A DNA stretch of 15,780 nt from assembly GCA_020025375.1 (NCBI GenBank), contig JAHHSF010000016.1, forward strand, positions 1 through 15,780, read 5' to 3'. Positions 15,218 to 15,780 of the stretch are shown piece after piece. Positions within the stretch are counted from its first letter, which is position 1. Each line of letters starts with the position of its first letter. Under the pieces are notes generated by a model that searched no databases, had not been told where the DNA came from, and saw only the letters and a program-made list of their open reading frames with translations. Position numbers and translations under genes: made by a program. This stretch comes from Oscillospiraceae bacterium (lineage in GTDB: Bacteria > Bacillota > Clostridia > Oscillospirales > Oscillospiraceae).

Positions 15218-15780
15218 TTGAATAACACCCATCCTTCCACCCGCCGCCTGGACCTCCAGTACATGGTCCTTCAGGCAGGCTTCTGGGCCATGTTCGGCTC
15301 CATCTGCGCCTATCAGGCCGCCCTGCTTTTGAGCCGGGGCTTTACCAACAGCCAGGTGGGTCTCTGCATCGCCGTCCGCTGTCTGACGGGCATCATCTCC
15401 CAGCCCATTCTGGGTCTCTACTCCGACCGCCACCCAGAGGTGCCCCTCAAAAAGATCGTGGCCCTCTCCCTGGGCCTGTCCTTCCTGATGGGTCTGCCTC
15501 TCATCTTTCGCCCCCTGGGTCTGGGCGGCACCCTGGCCGTCTTCGCCTTTATGGGGGCTTTTGAGCTGTCCTCCTACCCCCTCATGGACTCTATGGCCAT
15601 CCAGTTTATTAACGACGGGATTCCCATCCGGTACAGCCTGGGCCGTGGCATCGGCTCCCTGGCCTACGCCCTCTGCTGCGCCGCTCTGGGAGTCCTCACC
15701 TCCCGCTTCGGGGTGGAGCTGGTTCTTCGGGTCCATGCCGGGCTGGTCCTGATGGAAATCGCCCTGGTCTGCACCTATCC
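15218..15780 (+). CDS. MFS transporter, N-terminal part (3' end outside window)
   Basis: The frame starts at TTG (15218-15220), supported by TAGGAGG (15205-15211) 6 bases upstream; the first ATG comes 15 codons later and has no RBS. It runs open for 187 codons to the window end. It shows repeated hydrophobic helices and a loop with QPILGLYSDR between helices 2 and 3, the position of the MFS motif A. The later part, SLGRGIGSLAYALCCAALG, resembles the MFS_1-like (LacY/nucleoside-proton symporter type) group. Substrate is not predictable. It is 10 bp from the DHHW gene, so it belongs to the same transcript and may export or import a molecule linked to the glycan. Confidence 0.8.
   Translation, partial: MNNTHPSTRRLDLQYMVLQAGFWAMFGSICAYQAALLLSRGFTNSQVGLCIAVRCLTGIISQPILGLYSDRHPEVPLKKIVALSLGLSFLMGLPLIFRPLGLGGTLAVFAFMGAFELSSYPLMDSMAIQFINDGIPIRYSLGRGIGSLAYALCCAALGVLTSRFGVELVLRVHAGLVLMEIALVCTY

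Overview
The window is about 15.8 kb of high-GC bacterial DNA with dense, short-spaced genes, classical Shine-Dalgarno sites (AGGAGG-type), several TTG starts, and U-tract hairpin terminators. The gene set (C_GCAxxG_C_C family protein, stalk-domain protein, CLC-F type antiporter, DHHW-family protein paired with an MBOAT) suggests a high-GC Clostridia member, most likely an Oscillospiraceae-like gut anaerobe. That placement is inference from gene style and was not checked by search. No phage, transposase, CRISPR, rRNA or tRNA was seen.

Layout: (1) 1-1695, plus strand: the 3' end of a cysteine-rich C_GCAxxG_C_C protein, followed by a FetA/FetB-type ABC pair (ATPase and permease overlapping by ATGA), a likely metal (iron) exporter. 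(2) 1696-1886: a convergent intergenic region holding two large hairpins. (3) 1887-7423, minus strand: four separately transcribed genes, namely a secreted stalk-domain protein, a beta-CASP metallo-beta-lactamase RNase-like protein, pyruvate kinase, and a short CorC/HlyC-type CBS protein. Good promoters and/or terminators separate most of them. (4) 7424-7597: a divergent control region with two overlapping promoters, a dyad across both -35 boxes, and a 17-bp perfect palindrome. (5) 7598-11210, plus strand: a probable operon of a CLC-F-like fluoride/proton antiporter, an amidohydrolase of the YtcJ type, and exonuclease III. (6) 11194-15780, plus strand: a strong promoter inside the 3' end of the exonuclease gene, a possible 21-codon leader ORF, then an acyltransferase-3 membrane protein, an MBOAT protein, a DHHW (AlgJ/AlgX-like) protein, and an MFS transporter cut by the window end.

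How they work together: region 6 looks like a cell-surface O-acylation cassette. The MBOAT would pass acyl groups across the membrane and the membrane-anchored DHHW protein would transfer them to a glycan. The acyltransferase-3 protein is a second, unrelated transmembrane acyltransferase in the same transcript. Region 1 is likely metal or redox homeostasis. Region 5 joins fluoride detoxification with an unassigned hydrolase and a DNA-repair nuclease.

Nothing here is clearly a new defence or mobile system. The items most worth a second look are the hairpin pair at 1718-1886, the layered regulatory region at 7465-7591, the possible leader ORF at 11255-11320, and the double-acyltransferase cassette.
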